Of a stretch of 64,000 bases of DNA, positions 1 through 7,945 are shown piece after piece (the first letter of the stretch is position 1; each line of letters opens with the position of its first letter). Position numbers and translations under genes: made by a program. The notes under the pieces are model-generated. The model searched no databases and had not been told where the DNA came from. It was given only the letters and a program-made list of their open reading frames with translations. The stretch comes from CAVQBC01 sp963848415 (GTDB taxonomy: Bacteria > Actinomycetota > Thermoleophilia > Solirubrobacterales > Solirubrobacteraceae), in assembly GCA_963848415.1 (NCBI GenBank), contig CAWKDN010000001.1, positions 930,001 through 994,000 on the forward strand, read 5' to 3'.

Positions 1-800
1 ACCAGCGGCTTGGTCGAGGAGACCACGCCGTCGGCGCGCAGCGGGTCGGGGGTGGTGAAGACCTCCTCGGTCGGGAGGTTGGGCATATGCGGCAGGCCGT
101 CGGCCGTCTCGAAGCGGGCGGCGTGCCAGGTCGAGCTGGCGAACAGCCCGACGGTCAGGTCGGTCCCCGGGCCCTCGTAGTGCAGCGCGTCGAAGCCCGC
201 CCCGGTCAGCCGGCCGGCGACGCCCTCCAGCGTGTCGGCTCGCGCGCGCCAGGTCGCCACCGGGTCCTCCTCGTCGAGCCGGCAGACGTGCACGAGGTGC
301 TGCTCGAGGCGCTCGAGCGCCGCCGCCGGCTCGAGGTCCTCGAAGACGAGCTGCGCCCAGGCGGCGGTCGGGCACGGCAGGATCGTCCAGTTGGTCGTGC
401 GCGCGTTGACGACCTCGCCGGCCTCCTTGAGCGACGGCAGGCGGTCGCGGCCGGCCCGCACCGGGTCGAGGTCGGCGAGCAGGCCGGGCGCGACGGGGCC
501 GGACAGGCCGATGCGGGCGCAGCGCTGGTCGCCGAGCGCCAGCATGCGATCGCCGTGCCAGCTCGGGACGAAGTCGAGCGTGTCCTGGGGCGCGTGCTCG
601 ATGCGGGCACGCTTGACCCACGGGTCGAACCACTGCACGTCGACGAAGCGTGCGCCGTGGCGATAGGCGCTGGCGGCGATCGCCCGCACCATCGGCTCCT
701 TGCCGGGCTCGCAGCCGACGGACAGGATCTGACCGGGCTGCACGTTGGCCCCGAAGCCCACGGCGAGGTCGGCGAAGCGGGCGAGGGTCACGTCGTCCAT
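1..800 (-). CDS. M29-family aminopeptidase (AmpS/PepS type), 3' end outside window
   Basis: The reverse strand from an ATG at 800 encodes about 266 residues before the window edge. The N-terminus (MDDVTLARFADLAVGFGANV, then QPGQ) and the segment TEEVFTTPDPLRADGVVSS are typical of clan MQ, family M29 metal-dependent aminopeptidases, which release N-terminal amino acids in the cytoplasm. The metal-ligand region lies in the missing C-terminal half, so activity cannot be judged. It is last in a minus-strand run with the SDR and two MBL-fold genes, 28 nt after the SDR stop. Confidence 0.85.
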   Translation of the reverse strand, partial: MDDVTLARFADLAVGFGANVQPGQILSVGCEPGKEPMVRAIAASAYRHGARFVDVQWFDPWVKRARIEHAPQDTLDFVPSWHGDRMLALGDQRCARIGLSGPVAPGLLADLDPVRAGRDRLPSLKEAGEVVNARTTNWTILPCPTAAWAQLVFEDLEPAAALERLEQHLVHVCRLDEEDPVATWRARADTLEGVAGRLTGAGFDALHYEGPGTDLTVGLFASSTWHAARFETADGLPHMPNLPTEEVFTTPDPLRADGVVSSTKPL

Positions 801-828
801 CGAGTCGCCCTACCCCGTACCCGCGCTT

Positions 829-1785
829 CTAGCTCTCTCGTCGTTCCGCCGGCGCCGGATCCGCTGCGGGCTCGCCGTCCTGGCGGGCCGCGCTCGCCCG
901 GTCCGCCGCACCCCCGGCGCCGAGCGCGGCGGAGGCCTCGGCGGCGCCGACGCGCGCGGCCTCGGCCGCGAATACCGCATCGGCCTCCGGGATGTCGCGG
1001 CGCGCGCCGATGTCGACCACGGGCTGCACCAGCCCGCGCAGCGCCAGCAGCGGGCGCACCCAGCCCGGCGCCCAGACGTTGCGCGAGCGCTCCGCCACGC
1101 CGAGCACGAGCGCCTCGGCCGCGTCGCCGACGGGGTAGTTGCGCCCGAGCGGCCCGCGCTGGCTGCGGCGCATGATGCGCGCGACCTCGCTGGCGTCCGC
1201 GGCGCGCACCAGGTCGGTGTCCATCCACGAGAGGTAGGCGACGCCGACGTCGACCCCGAGGTGGCGCAGCTCGGTCCGCAGCGCCCCCGCGAAGGCGTCG
1301 ACGCCGGCCTTCGCCGCCGAGTAGGGCGCCAAGCCCGGGATGCCGGCCAGCGCGGCCAGCGAGGCGACGCAGAGCACGTAGCCGCGGCGCTCGATCACGT
1401 GCGGCAGGCACAGGCGGACCGTCCGCCACACGCCGACCAGGTTGACCTCGAGCGTGCGCTCGAAGGCCGCCTCGTCGATGCTGCGCACCATGCCGCCGAC
1501 ACCGATGCCGGCGTTGGCGATCACCGTGTCGATGCCGCCGAGGCGCGCGACGGTCTGCTCGACGGCGGCGGCGAGCGCCGCCCGGTCGGTCACGTCGGCC
1601 TCGCAGGCGATCGAGCCGGGGCAGGCGGCGGCGACGCGCTCGAGCAGCTCGGGCTCGAGGCCGACGGCGGCGATCCGCGCGCCGCGGGCCGACAGGCGTC
1701 GCGCCGTCTCGGCGCCGATCCCGCGAGCCGCGCCGGTGATCAGCACGACCCGGCCGTCGAGGCGCCCGCTCCGGTCGCGCGGCAT
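829..1785 (-). CDS. SDR-family NAD(P)-dependent oxidoreductase
   Basis: 318 residues. Classical short-chain dehydrogenase features are present: the cofactor loop TGAARGIG at residues 17-24, the NAG motif (VIANAGIG), and the catalytic YSAAK. The ATG at 1785 is chosen because it forms a TGATG overlap with the stop of the upstream MBL gene. The reading frame is open 19 codons further, but those lie inside the upstream gene. The Ala-rich, charged C-terminal tail extends beyond the Rossmann core (about 250 residues is usual). The substrate is unknown. Confidence 0.88.
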   Translation of the reverse strand: MPRDRSGRLDGRVVLITGAARGIGAETARRLSARGARIAAVGLEPELLERVAAACPGSIACEADVTDRAALAAAVEQTVARLGGIDTVIANAGIGVGGMVRSIDEAAFERTLEVNLVGVWRTVRLCLPHVIERRGYVLCVASLAALAGIPGLAPYSAAKAGVDAFAGALRTELRHLGVDVGVAYLSWMDTDLVRAADASEVARIMRRSQRGPLGRNYPVGDAAEALVLGVAERSRNVWAPGWVRPLLALRGLVQPVVDIGARRDIPEADAVFAAEAARVGAAEASAALGAGGAADRASAARQDGEPAADPAPAERRES

Positions 1786-2525
1786 CAGCCCTGGGGCGCG
1801 AGCCGCGCCGCCCGCACGGCGCTCGCAGCGCCCTCGCGCCACGGCTCGCCGTGCCCGAAGCCGACGACGCCCGCCTCGACGGGCTCAAGGCGCTCCAGCG
1901 AGGCCAGCGCCTGCGGCGTCGAGACGGTCACGAAGCGGGGCATCAGCTGGGGTCCGCGGGCACCCGTGAAGACGTTCAGCGTGCACAGCGCGTCGCCGGC
2001 GAAGAGCACGCCGTGGGAGGCGAAGTGCAGCGCGCAGTGCCCGTCGGTGTGGCCGGGCGTGTGGATCACCCGCGGCCGCCCGGGCACGTCGAGCTCGGCG
2101 CCGTCCTCGAACGTCGTCACCGCGCCGATCTTCTTCGGCCGCAGCCCGTTGCCGGCGGCCTCCCGCACCGTGCGGAAGAACGTGCGGCTGCGCAGCAGCG
2201 CCGGCGACGGCCGCGCCTCGGCCTGCTTGGGCTTCGCGGTGCGGGCCATCTCGGCGTCCGCGGCGTGGACGAGCACCGGCACGCGCTCCGTGCGTCGCAG
2301 CCACTCGGCGAACCCGGTGTGGTCGGGGTCGGCGTGGGTGAGCACGAGGGCCACGATGTTCTCGCGGGTGCGCCCCGCGACCCGCAGCGCCTCGTCGAGG
2401 CTGCGGCGGTAGCCGGGCAGGCCGGCGTCGACGACGGTGAGCAGCCCGTCCTGCTCGACCAGGTAGAAGTTGATGAACGCCGAGCCGCAGCGCCACACGC
2501 GGGGAGCGAGCTGGGTGATGGGCAT
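1785..2525 (-). CDS. metallo-beta-lactamase-fold hydrolase
   Basis: 246 residues. The zinc-site motif HADPDH (residues 64-69, HxDxDH variant of HxHxDH), the downstream HTPGHTDGHC and the late histidine in FGHGEPW are those of a glyoxalase II/MBL hydrolase with an intact binuclear site. The ester or thioester substrate is unknown. It is translationally coupled to the SDR (TGATG overlap) and 14 nt downstream of a second MBL-like gene, so the three are probably one transcript. Confidence 0.88.
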   Translation of the reverse strand: MPITQLAPRVWRCGSAFINFYLVEQDGLLTVVDAGLPGYRRSLDEALRVAGRTRENIVALVLTHADPDHTGFAEWLRRTERVPVLVHAADAEMARTAKPKQAEARPSPALLRSRTFFRTVREAAGNGLRPKKIGAVTTFEDGAELDVPGRPRVIHTPGHTDGHCALHFASHGVLFAGDALCTLNVFTGARGPQLMPRFVTVSTPQALASLERLEPVEAGVVGFGHGEPWREGAASAVRAARLAPQG

Positions 2526-2539
2526 GGGCGCGGTCTCTA

Positions 2540-3349
2540 TCAGACGTCGCCGCGCAGGGCGCGCGCGTAGCGCTCAGCCGAGCGCCGCACGGCGCCCTTG
2601 GCGTCGCGGCGCACGAGCCGCCCCCACCAGGCGCCGTAGAGCTGATCGAAGTCGAAGGGCTCCAGCGCGTCGGCGACGCCGCGGACCGCGGCCTCTGAGA
2701 GCGGGATGAGGTTCGGGTAGCTGTACATGAATCCGACGTGACGGCGGTCCTCGACGACCTGGACGATGTCACCCGACAGCAGCGCCCCGGCGCCGTCCGC
2801 CGCGTGCGCCCAGTGCAGGACGGTCCCGCCCGCGAAGTGCCCGCCGCACTGCACGAGCGTCGCCCCGTGGCCAAGCTCGAGCGTCGGGCCGCTCCACAGC
2901 GCGACGGCGTCGTCCGGGCGCACGATCCATTCCGCGTCGGCCGCGTGCAGGTGGATCGGGCAGGCGAAGCGGTGCGCCCACTCGACCATCGCCGAGTAGT
3001 AGTGCGGGTGGGAGATCGCGATCCCGGCCAGGCCGCCGCGGCGCTCGATCTCCTCGGCGGTCGGCTCGTCGAGCAGCGTCACGCAGTCCCACAGCAGGTT
3101 GGACTCGCCCCACGGGACGAGCAGGGCCCGCTGGCCGATCGCGAAGTGCGGCTCGGTGCCCACCCCGACCAGCTCGGCCTCGGTGCGGATGACGTTGCGA
3201 TGCCCGGCCGCGAGCTCCGCCACCGTCGTCCACCGCTGACCGTCCTCGGGCACGTACTGGCGCTCGTCCTCGCAGATCGGACACGCCGCCGGCGAGGCGG
3301 GGGTGTCCGGGAACTGGGTGCCGCAGGCGACGCAGACGAAGCGGGTCAC
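2540..3349 (-). CDS. MBL-fold protein with N-terminal zinc ribbon
   Basis: 269 residues from a GTG at 3349, chosen because the zinc ribbon begins at once. An in-frame start lies 29 codons upstream, but that extension would run into the divergent receiver gene. Cysteines C6, C9, C23 and C26 form a rubredoxin-like ribbon. The following MBL-like domain has ISHPHYY (H114, H116) instead of full HxHxDH, plus a GGHFAGG and an LSGDIV segment, so the second metal site is altered. It is the first gene of the minus-strand operon; the divergent receiver gene starts 56 bp away. Its role is unknown. Confidence 0.78.
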   Translation of the reverse strand: MTRFVCVACGTQFPDTPASPAACPICEDERQYVPEDGQRWTTVAELAAGHRNVIRTEAELVGVGTEPHFAIGQRALLVPWGESNLLWDCVTLLDEPTAEEIERRGGLAGIAISHPHYYSAMVEWAHRFACPIHLHAADAEWIVRPDDAVALWSGPTLELGHGATLVQCGGHFAGGTVLHWAHAADGAGALLSGDIVQVVEDRRHVGFMYSYPNLIPLSEAAVRGVADALEPFDFDQLYGAWWGRLVRRDAKGAVRRSAERYARALRGDV

Positions 3350-3405
3350 GGCCCGCGATCCTATGCCCGCCGGCGCGCGACCGGCGCTCGCTAGTCTCCG
3401 GGCCG

Positions 3406-5064
3406 ATGAGCGAGGCGACGGCGCGGCGACCGGCACTGCTCGCGGTCGACGACGAGCCCGCCGTCCTGCGCGCCGTGCAGCGCGACCTGCGCGACCGCTA
3501 CGGGGACCGCTACCGCGTGCTGCGCTCGGCCGGCGGCGCCGAGGCCGAGCAGGTGATGACCGACCTGCGCAAGCGCGGCGAGCAGCTGGCGCTCGTGCTC
3601 GCCGACCAGCGCATGCCGGGCGTCACCGGCGTCGAGCTGCTGGAGACCACGCGCCGGCTCTACCCCAAGGCCAAGCGGGCGCTGCTGACCGCCTACGCGG
3701 ACACCGAGGCGGCGATCGCCGCGATCAACCGCGCGCAGATCGACTACTACCTGCTCAAGCCGTGGGACCCGCCCGAGGAGCGCCTCTTCCCCACGCTCGA
3801 CGAGCTGCTCGACGACTGGGACGCGGACGCGCTGCTCGACGACGTCGTCGCACGCGTCGTCGGCCACCGGTTCTCGCCCGCCTCCCACGAGGCGCGCGAC
3901 TTCCTCGCCCGCAACCGCGTGCCCTACGCGTGGCTGGAGCTCGACCGCGACCCAGAGGCGGGGCGCCTGCTCGACCTCGCCGGGGTGGATCCGGAGCATC
4001 TGCCGGCGGTCTTCTTCCGGGACGGCGGCGTGCTGGAGCGCCCCACGACGCTCGAGCTGGCCGACCGCCTCGGGCTCGCCACCCGCGCCGAGCTCGACTT
4101 CTACGACCTCGTGATCGTCGGCGGCGGGCCGGCGGGGCTCGCCGCCGCGGTCTACGGCGCCAGCGAGGGCCTGCGCACCGTGCTGGTCGAGCGCGAGGCG
4201 CCCGGCGGGCAGGCCGGCCAGAGCTCGCGGATCGAGAACTACCTCGGCTTCCCGGGCGGTGTCTCGGGCTCCGAGCTGGCGCGGCGGGCGCACGACCAGG
4301 CGCGGCGCTTCGGGGCCGAGCTGCTGGCCGTCCAGGAGGTCACGGCGCTCGCGGTCGAGGGCTCGCGGCGGGCCGTGCTGCTGGCGGGCGGGACCGAGCT
4401 GGCCGGCCATGCCGTGCTGGTCGCCACCGGGGTGAGCTACCGCCGGCTCGACGCGCCGGGCGTGGACGAGCTGACCGGCCGCGGCATCTACTACGGCTCG
4501 GCGATGGTGGAGTCCGACGGCTGCCGCGACCAGTCGATCGTGATCGTCGGCGCCGCCAACTCCGCCGGCCAGGCCGCCGTCTTCCTCTCGCGCACCGCGA
4601 CCGACGTGACGCTCCTCGTGCGCTCCGACGCGCTGGCCAAGTCGATGTCGCACTACCTGATCGAGCAGATCGAGGCGCGCGAGAACATCACCGTGCGCAC
4701 CGAGGTGACGGTGGCAGCGGCCGAGGGCGACGGGCACCTCGAGCGGGTGGTCCTGTCCGACGGCGAGGCGCTCGAGGCGAGCGCGATGTTCGTCTTCATC
4801 GGCGCCGCGCCGCACACCGACTGGGTCGGCGACCGCGTCGCCCGCGACGAGCGCGGCTTCGTGCTCTCGGGACCCGACCTCGCGGCGCGCGACGGGCGCG
4901 TGCGCTGGCCGCTGGAGCGCGACCCGCTGCTGCTGGAGACGAGCGTCCCCGGCGTCTTCGTCGCGGGCGACGTTCGCCACCGCTCGATCAAGCGGGTGGC
5001 GTCCGCCGTGGGCGAGGGGTCGATGGCCGTGCAGTTCGTCCACGACTACCTCGCGTCGAAGTGA
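3406..5064 (+). CDS. response-regulator receiver domain fused to thioredoxin-reductase-like flavoprotein
   Basis: 552 residues. Residues 8-125 are a CheY-like receiver with acidic pocket D15/D16, phosphoacceptor D67 (LVLADQRMPG) and K118 (LLKPW). Residues about 150-225 resemble a glutaredoxin/thioredoxin-like fold without a CxxC. Residues 233-550 are a class-II pyridine nucleotide-disulfide oxidoreductase: FAD loop GGGPAG (239-244), NADPH loop VGAANSAGQA (381-390) and C-terminal FAD motif VFVAGDVRHR. The reductase lacks the CxxC of true thioredoxin reductases. The only cysteine in the protein is C373, so dithiol exchange is unlikely. There is no DNA-binding domain. The stop overlaps the kinase start (GTGA). 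The physiological electron acceptor is unknown. Confidence 0.88.
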   Translation: MSEATARRPALLAVDDEPAVLRAVQRDLRDRYGDRYRVLRSAGGAEAEQVMTDLRKRGEQLALVLADQRMPGVTGVELLETTRRLYPKAKRALLTAYADTEAAIAAINRAQIDYYLLKPWDPPEERLFPTLDELLDDWDADALLDDVVARVVGHRFSPASHEARDFLARNRVPYAWLELDRDPEAGRLLDLAGVDPEHLPAVFFRDGGVLERPTTLELADRLGLATRAELDFYDLVIVGGGPAGLAAAVYGASEGLRTVLVEREAPGGQAGQSSRIENYLGFPGGVSGSELARRAHDQARRFGAELLAVQEVTALAVEGSRRAVLLAGGTELAGHAVLVATGVSYRRLDAPGVDELTGRGIYYGSAMVESDGCRDQSIVIVGAANSAGQAAVFLSRTATDVTLLVRSDALAKSMSHYLIEQIEARENITVRTEVTVAAAEGDGHLERVVLSDGEALEASAMFVFIGAAPHTDWVGDRVARDERGFVLSGPDLAARDGRVRWPLERDPLLLETSVPGVFVAGDVRHRSIKRVASAVGEGSMAVQFVHDYLASK

Positions 5065-6473
5065 GCGTCACGGCCGAGGAGCTCGCCGCCCTCGACCTCT
5101 TCGAGGGTCTGGGCCCGCACGAGCTGGCCGCCTGGGCGGCGGTGGCCGAGGAGCGCTGGGTGCAGCCGGGGGAGGACATCCTCGGCCCGGGCGTCCCCTC
5201 GCTCACCTTCAAGCTGCTGCTGGAGGGCCGGCTGGACGGTCTGCTGACGGTGGACGGCCGGCTCGAGCGCGACCACCAGCACGTCGCGCCGACCTGGCTC
5301 GGCGCGATCCTCGTGCTGACCGGCGAGATGACGGGCCCGGTTACGATCCGGGCCGCCGAGCCGAGCCGGCTGGGGATCGTGGGCGCCGAGGACTTCCGCC
5401 GCCTGCTGTTCGAGCAGCCCGCGGTCCTGCAGCGCGTCATGCGCCAGTTCCGCCCGGTGATCTCGCGCATCGAGGGGGCCGAGCTGCAGCGCGAGAAGCT
5501 GGCGGCGCTCGGCACGATGTCGGCCGGACTCGCGCACGAGCTCAACAACCCGGCGGCCGCCGCCAAGCGGGCCGCGGCCGCGCTGGCCGACGCGCTCGAC
5601 GTGCTCGGCGGCGTGATCGGGCGCTTCGTGGAGTCCGGCGTCGAGCGCGCGGAAGCCGAGCGGCTGGTGGCGCTGCAACGCGAGGCGATGGCGACGGCCG
5701 CGTCCGCGGAGTCGCGCGACGCGCTGGAGACCGCCGACGCCGAGGACGCCATCGGCGAGGCGCTCGAGCGCCACGGCGTCGCCGACGGCTGGCGCCTGGC
5801 CGAGCCGCTCGCAGCCGCGGGCCTCGACGACGCCTGGCTCGAGCAGGTCGCCGGGCTGGCCGGCCCCGCGACGGACGCGGCGGTCCGCTGGGTCGCCGCC
5901 TCGATCGCCGCGCGCGGGCTGACCGAGGAGCTGCGCGACAGCACGTCGCGGATGTCTGACCTGGTCGGCGCCATCAAGGCCTACTCCTACCTCGACCAGG
6001 ACGCCCTGCAGGAGGTCGACGTCCACGACGGCCTCGACAACACGCTGCTGATCCTCGGCCACAAGCTCAAGCCGACCGAGATCGAGGTGGTGCGCCATTA
6101 CGACCGCTCGCTCGGCCCGATCTGCGTCTACGGATCCGAGCTCAACCAGGTGTGGACGAACCTGCTCGACAACGCGATCGACGCGCTGGGCAAGCGTGGC
6201 CGGATCACGATCGCGACCGGGCCGTGGCACGCCGACGGCGGCGTCACCGTCTCGATCACCGACGACGGGCCGGGCGTGCCCGCCGACGAGCAGCGCCGGA
6301 TCTTCGACCCCTTCTACACGACCAAGGCGGTCGGGGCGGGCACCGGGCTCGGGCTCGACACGGCGCGGCGGATCGTCGCCGACCGCCACGACGGCGACCT
6401 GCGCGTGCAGAGCCGGCCCGGCGAGACGCGCTTCACGGTGCGGCTCCCGCGCGCCCCGCGGCAGGCGAGCTGA
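5061..6473 (+). CDS. soluble sensor histidine kinase with N-terminal cyclic-nucleotide-binding-like domain
   Basis: 470 residues from GTG at 5061, overlapping the preceding stop by 4 nt. Residues 1-135 form a cNMP-binding-like beta-barrel with an N-terminal LFEGL helix. Residues 140-170 carry the H-box with H159 in LAHELNNP. A long helical insert (about 175-300) separates it from the HATPase domain: N-box LLDNAIDA (N371), G1 DDGPGVP (401-407), F-box FDPFYTTK and G2 GTGLGL (427-432). No transmembrane segment is visible, so sensing is cytoplasmic. The partner is almost certainly the upstream receiver-flavoprotein. Whether the barrel binds a nucleotide is not determinable here. Confidence 0.88.
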   Translation: MSVTAEELAALDLFEGLGPHELAAWAAVAEERWVQPGEDILGPGVPSLTFKLLLEGRLDGLLTVDGRLERDHQHVAPTWLGAILVLTGEMTGPVTIRAAEPSRLGIVGAEDFRRLLFEQPAVLQRVMRQFRPVISRIEGAELQREKLAALGTMSAGLAHELNNPAAAAKRAAAALADALDVLGGVIGRFVESGVERAEAERLVALQREAMATAASAESRDALETADAEDAIGEALERHGVADGWRLAEPLAAAGLDDAWLEQVAGLAGPATDAAVRWVAASIAARGLTEELRDSTSRMSDLVGAIKAYSYLDQDALQEVDVHDGLDNTLLILGHKLKPTEIEVVRHYDRSLGPICVYGSELNQVWTNLLDNAIDALGKRGRITIATGPWHADGGVTVSITDDGPGVPADEQRRIFDPFYTTKAVGAGTGLGLDTARRIVADRHDGDLRVQSRPGETRFTVRLPRAPRQAS

Positions 6474-6549
6474 CCGAGCGCGACGACTTCTGCCGGCCCC
6501 GGCGGTCATAGGAGGGGAAAGCCCAGCTCGAGCGAGAGGTGACGCGTCC

Positions 6550-6942
6550 ATGGCCTTCAGCGCAGCGAGGATCCACGCCCAGATCGCGGTCGGCGACGAG
6601 GATCGCGCCCGCGCGTTCTACGAAGGCAAGCTCGGGCTGACCCGGCGGCCGGATCCCGTCGAGGGCAGCTGGAGCTACGACGGCGGCGGCGGCACGCAGC
6701 TGCACCTCTATGTCGCCCCGGATCACGCCGGCAGCGCGACCGGGACCGTCGCGCGCTTCGACGTGCCGAGCGCGGCGGACGCCGTCGACGAGCTCACCGC
6801 CGCCGGCGTCCGCTTCGAGCACTACGACGAGCCGGTGGCGACCGACGAGCGCGGCATCCACGACTCCGGGTACGGCAAGATCGCCTGGTTCACCGACCCC
6901 GACGGCAACACGTTCGCGATCGAGGAGGTCCCGGGGCCCTGA
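6550..6942 (+). CDS. VOC-family (glyoxalase-like) protein
   Basis: 130 residues. Begins with the IHAQIAVGDEDRARAFYEGK strand-helix of the vicinal oxygen chelate fold and ends with the typical DPDGNTFAIEEV strand. The ATG at 6550 is preceded by a purine-rich GAGAGGT. Single-module VOC proteins act as glyoxalases, dioxygenases or binding proteins; the substrate here is unknown. The stop codon overlaps the likely CTG start of the ECF sigma gene. Confidence 0.85.
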   Translation: MAFSAARIHAQIAVGDEDRARAFYEGKLGLTRRPDPVEGSWSYDGGGGTQLHLYVAPDHAGSATGTVARFDVPSAADAVDELTAAGVRFEHYDEPVATDERGIHDSGYGKIAWFTDPDGNTFAIEEVPGP

Positions 6943-7583
6943 CGGCGCCGGCCGACCACGAGCTGGTCGCGGCGCTGCGGGCCGGCGACGAGGCGGTCTT
7001 CGCCGCGCTCGTCGACCGCCACGGGCCGGCGCTGCTGCGGGTCGCGCAGTCGCTGGTCGAAAGCCGGGCCGTCGCCGAGGAAGTCGTCCAGGACACCTGG
7101 ATCGGCGTGCTGGACAGCCTCGAGCGCTTCGAGGCCCGCTCCTCGCTGAAGACCTGGATCTTCCGGATCCTCACCCACACCGCCCTGACCAGCGGGCGCA
7201 AGGAGCGCCGCAGCGTCCCGTTCGCCGCGCTGGCGGCCGCCGACCCGGACGCGCCCGCCGTCGACCCCCAGCGCTTCCTGCCCGACACCCACGACCGCTG
7301 GCCGGGCCACTGGGCCGTCGCGCCCGCCGCCTGGCCGACGCCCGAGGACGGGCTGCTCTCCGGCGAGCTGCGCCAGGTGCTCGCGGCGGCCATCGAGGCG
7401 CTGCCGCCCGCCCAGCGCACCGTCATCGGCCTGCGCGACGTGGAGGGCTGGGCGCCCGAGGAGGTCTGCGAGGCGCTCGAGATCTCCGCCGGCAACCAGC
7501 GCGTGCTGCTGCACCGGGCTCGCGCGCGGGTGCGGACAGCGGTCGAGGCCTACCTGGGCGCCGTCGAAGCGCCGGGCGTGTAA
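6939..7583 (+). CDS. ECF RNA polymerase sigma factor (sigma-70 family)
   Basis: About 214 residues. Region 2 reads VVQDTWIGVLDSLERFEARS with TWIFRI, and region 4 has LPPAQRTVIGLRDVEGWAPE followed by the recognition helix. No ATG, GTG or TTG precedes the conserved N-terminus (ALVDRHGPALLRVAQ). A CTG at 6939 overlaps the VOC stop (CTGA) and sits 11 nt after GAGGAGG, so it is the preferred start. The next in-frame conventional start (7107) would remove half of region 2. A 50-residue linker between regions 2 and 4 contains a WPGHW segment seen in actinobacterial ECF factors. The downstream zinc-finger protein is its likely regulator. Confidence 0.85.
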   Translation: MTAPADHELVAALRAGDEAVFAALVDRHGPALLRVAQSLVESRAVAEEVVQDTWIGVLDSLERFEARSSLKTWIFRILTHTALTSGRKERRSVPFAALAAADPDAPAVDPQRFLPDTHDRWPGHWAVAPAAWPTPEDGLLSGELRQVLAAAIEALPPAQRTVIGLRDVEGWAPEEVCEALEISAGNQRVLLHRARARVRTAVEAYLGAVEAPGV

Positions 7584-7626
7584 CGGTGCCGCGCGTCGTG
7601 CCACTGCAGGCCATGGAGCCGAGCCG

Positions 7627-7884
7627 GTGACCGCTCACCCCGGCGACGACCTCGCCTGCCGGCAGGTGGTCGAGGACGTGACCGCCTACCTGGAGGGCGC
7701 GATGGCGCCGGCCGAGCGCCGCCGCTTCGAGGCCCACCTGAGCGGTTGCCCGTTCTGCACGCGCTACGTCGAGCAGGTGGGCGAGGTGGCCGGCGCGCTC
7801 GGCGGCCTGCGCGAGGAGGCCGTCGCGCCGGCCGACCGCGCCGCGCTCTTGGCCGCCTTCCGCGGCTGGCGCGGGCGCGCGTAA
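7627..7884 (+). CDS. zinc-finger anti-sigma factor (ZAS-like)
   Basis: 85 residues from GTG at 7627. The motif HLSGCPFC gives the H-x3-C-x2-C zinc-binding signature of zinc-containing anti-sigma domains, preceded by the helix DVTAYLEGAMAPAERRRFE. There is no transmembrane helix or effector domain, so it would be a minimal soluble anti-sigma protein that sequesters the ECF factor encoded 43 bp upstream. Assignment as partner rests on adjacency and family precedent. Confidence 0.85.
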   Translation: MTAHPGDDLACRQVVEDVTAYLEGAMAPAERRRFEAHLSGCPFCTRYVEQVGEVAGALGGLREEAVAPADRAALLAAFRGWRGRA

Positions 7885-7945
7885 CGCCTGGCGAGCTCGC
7901 GCCACTACGCCGCCAAGCGATCACCGCCCGAAGGAGGCCCCGCCA

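Noticed and set aside
87..1175. Long plus-strand open frame opposite the aminopeptidase and SDR genes
   Set aside because: Arg/Gly/Pro-rich composition with no family; it is the antisense shadow of real genes in very GC-rich DNA.
3303..5060. Upstream extension of the histidine kinase frame through the receiver gene
   Set aside because: Arg-rich out-of-frame translation of the receiver-flavoprotein; the GTGA overlap at 5061 gives a proper start.
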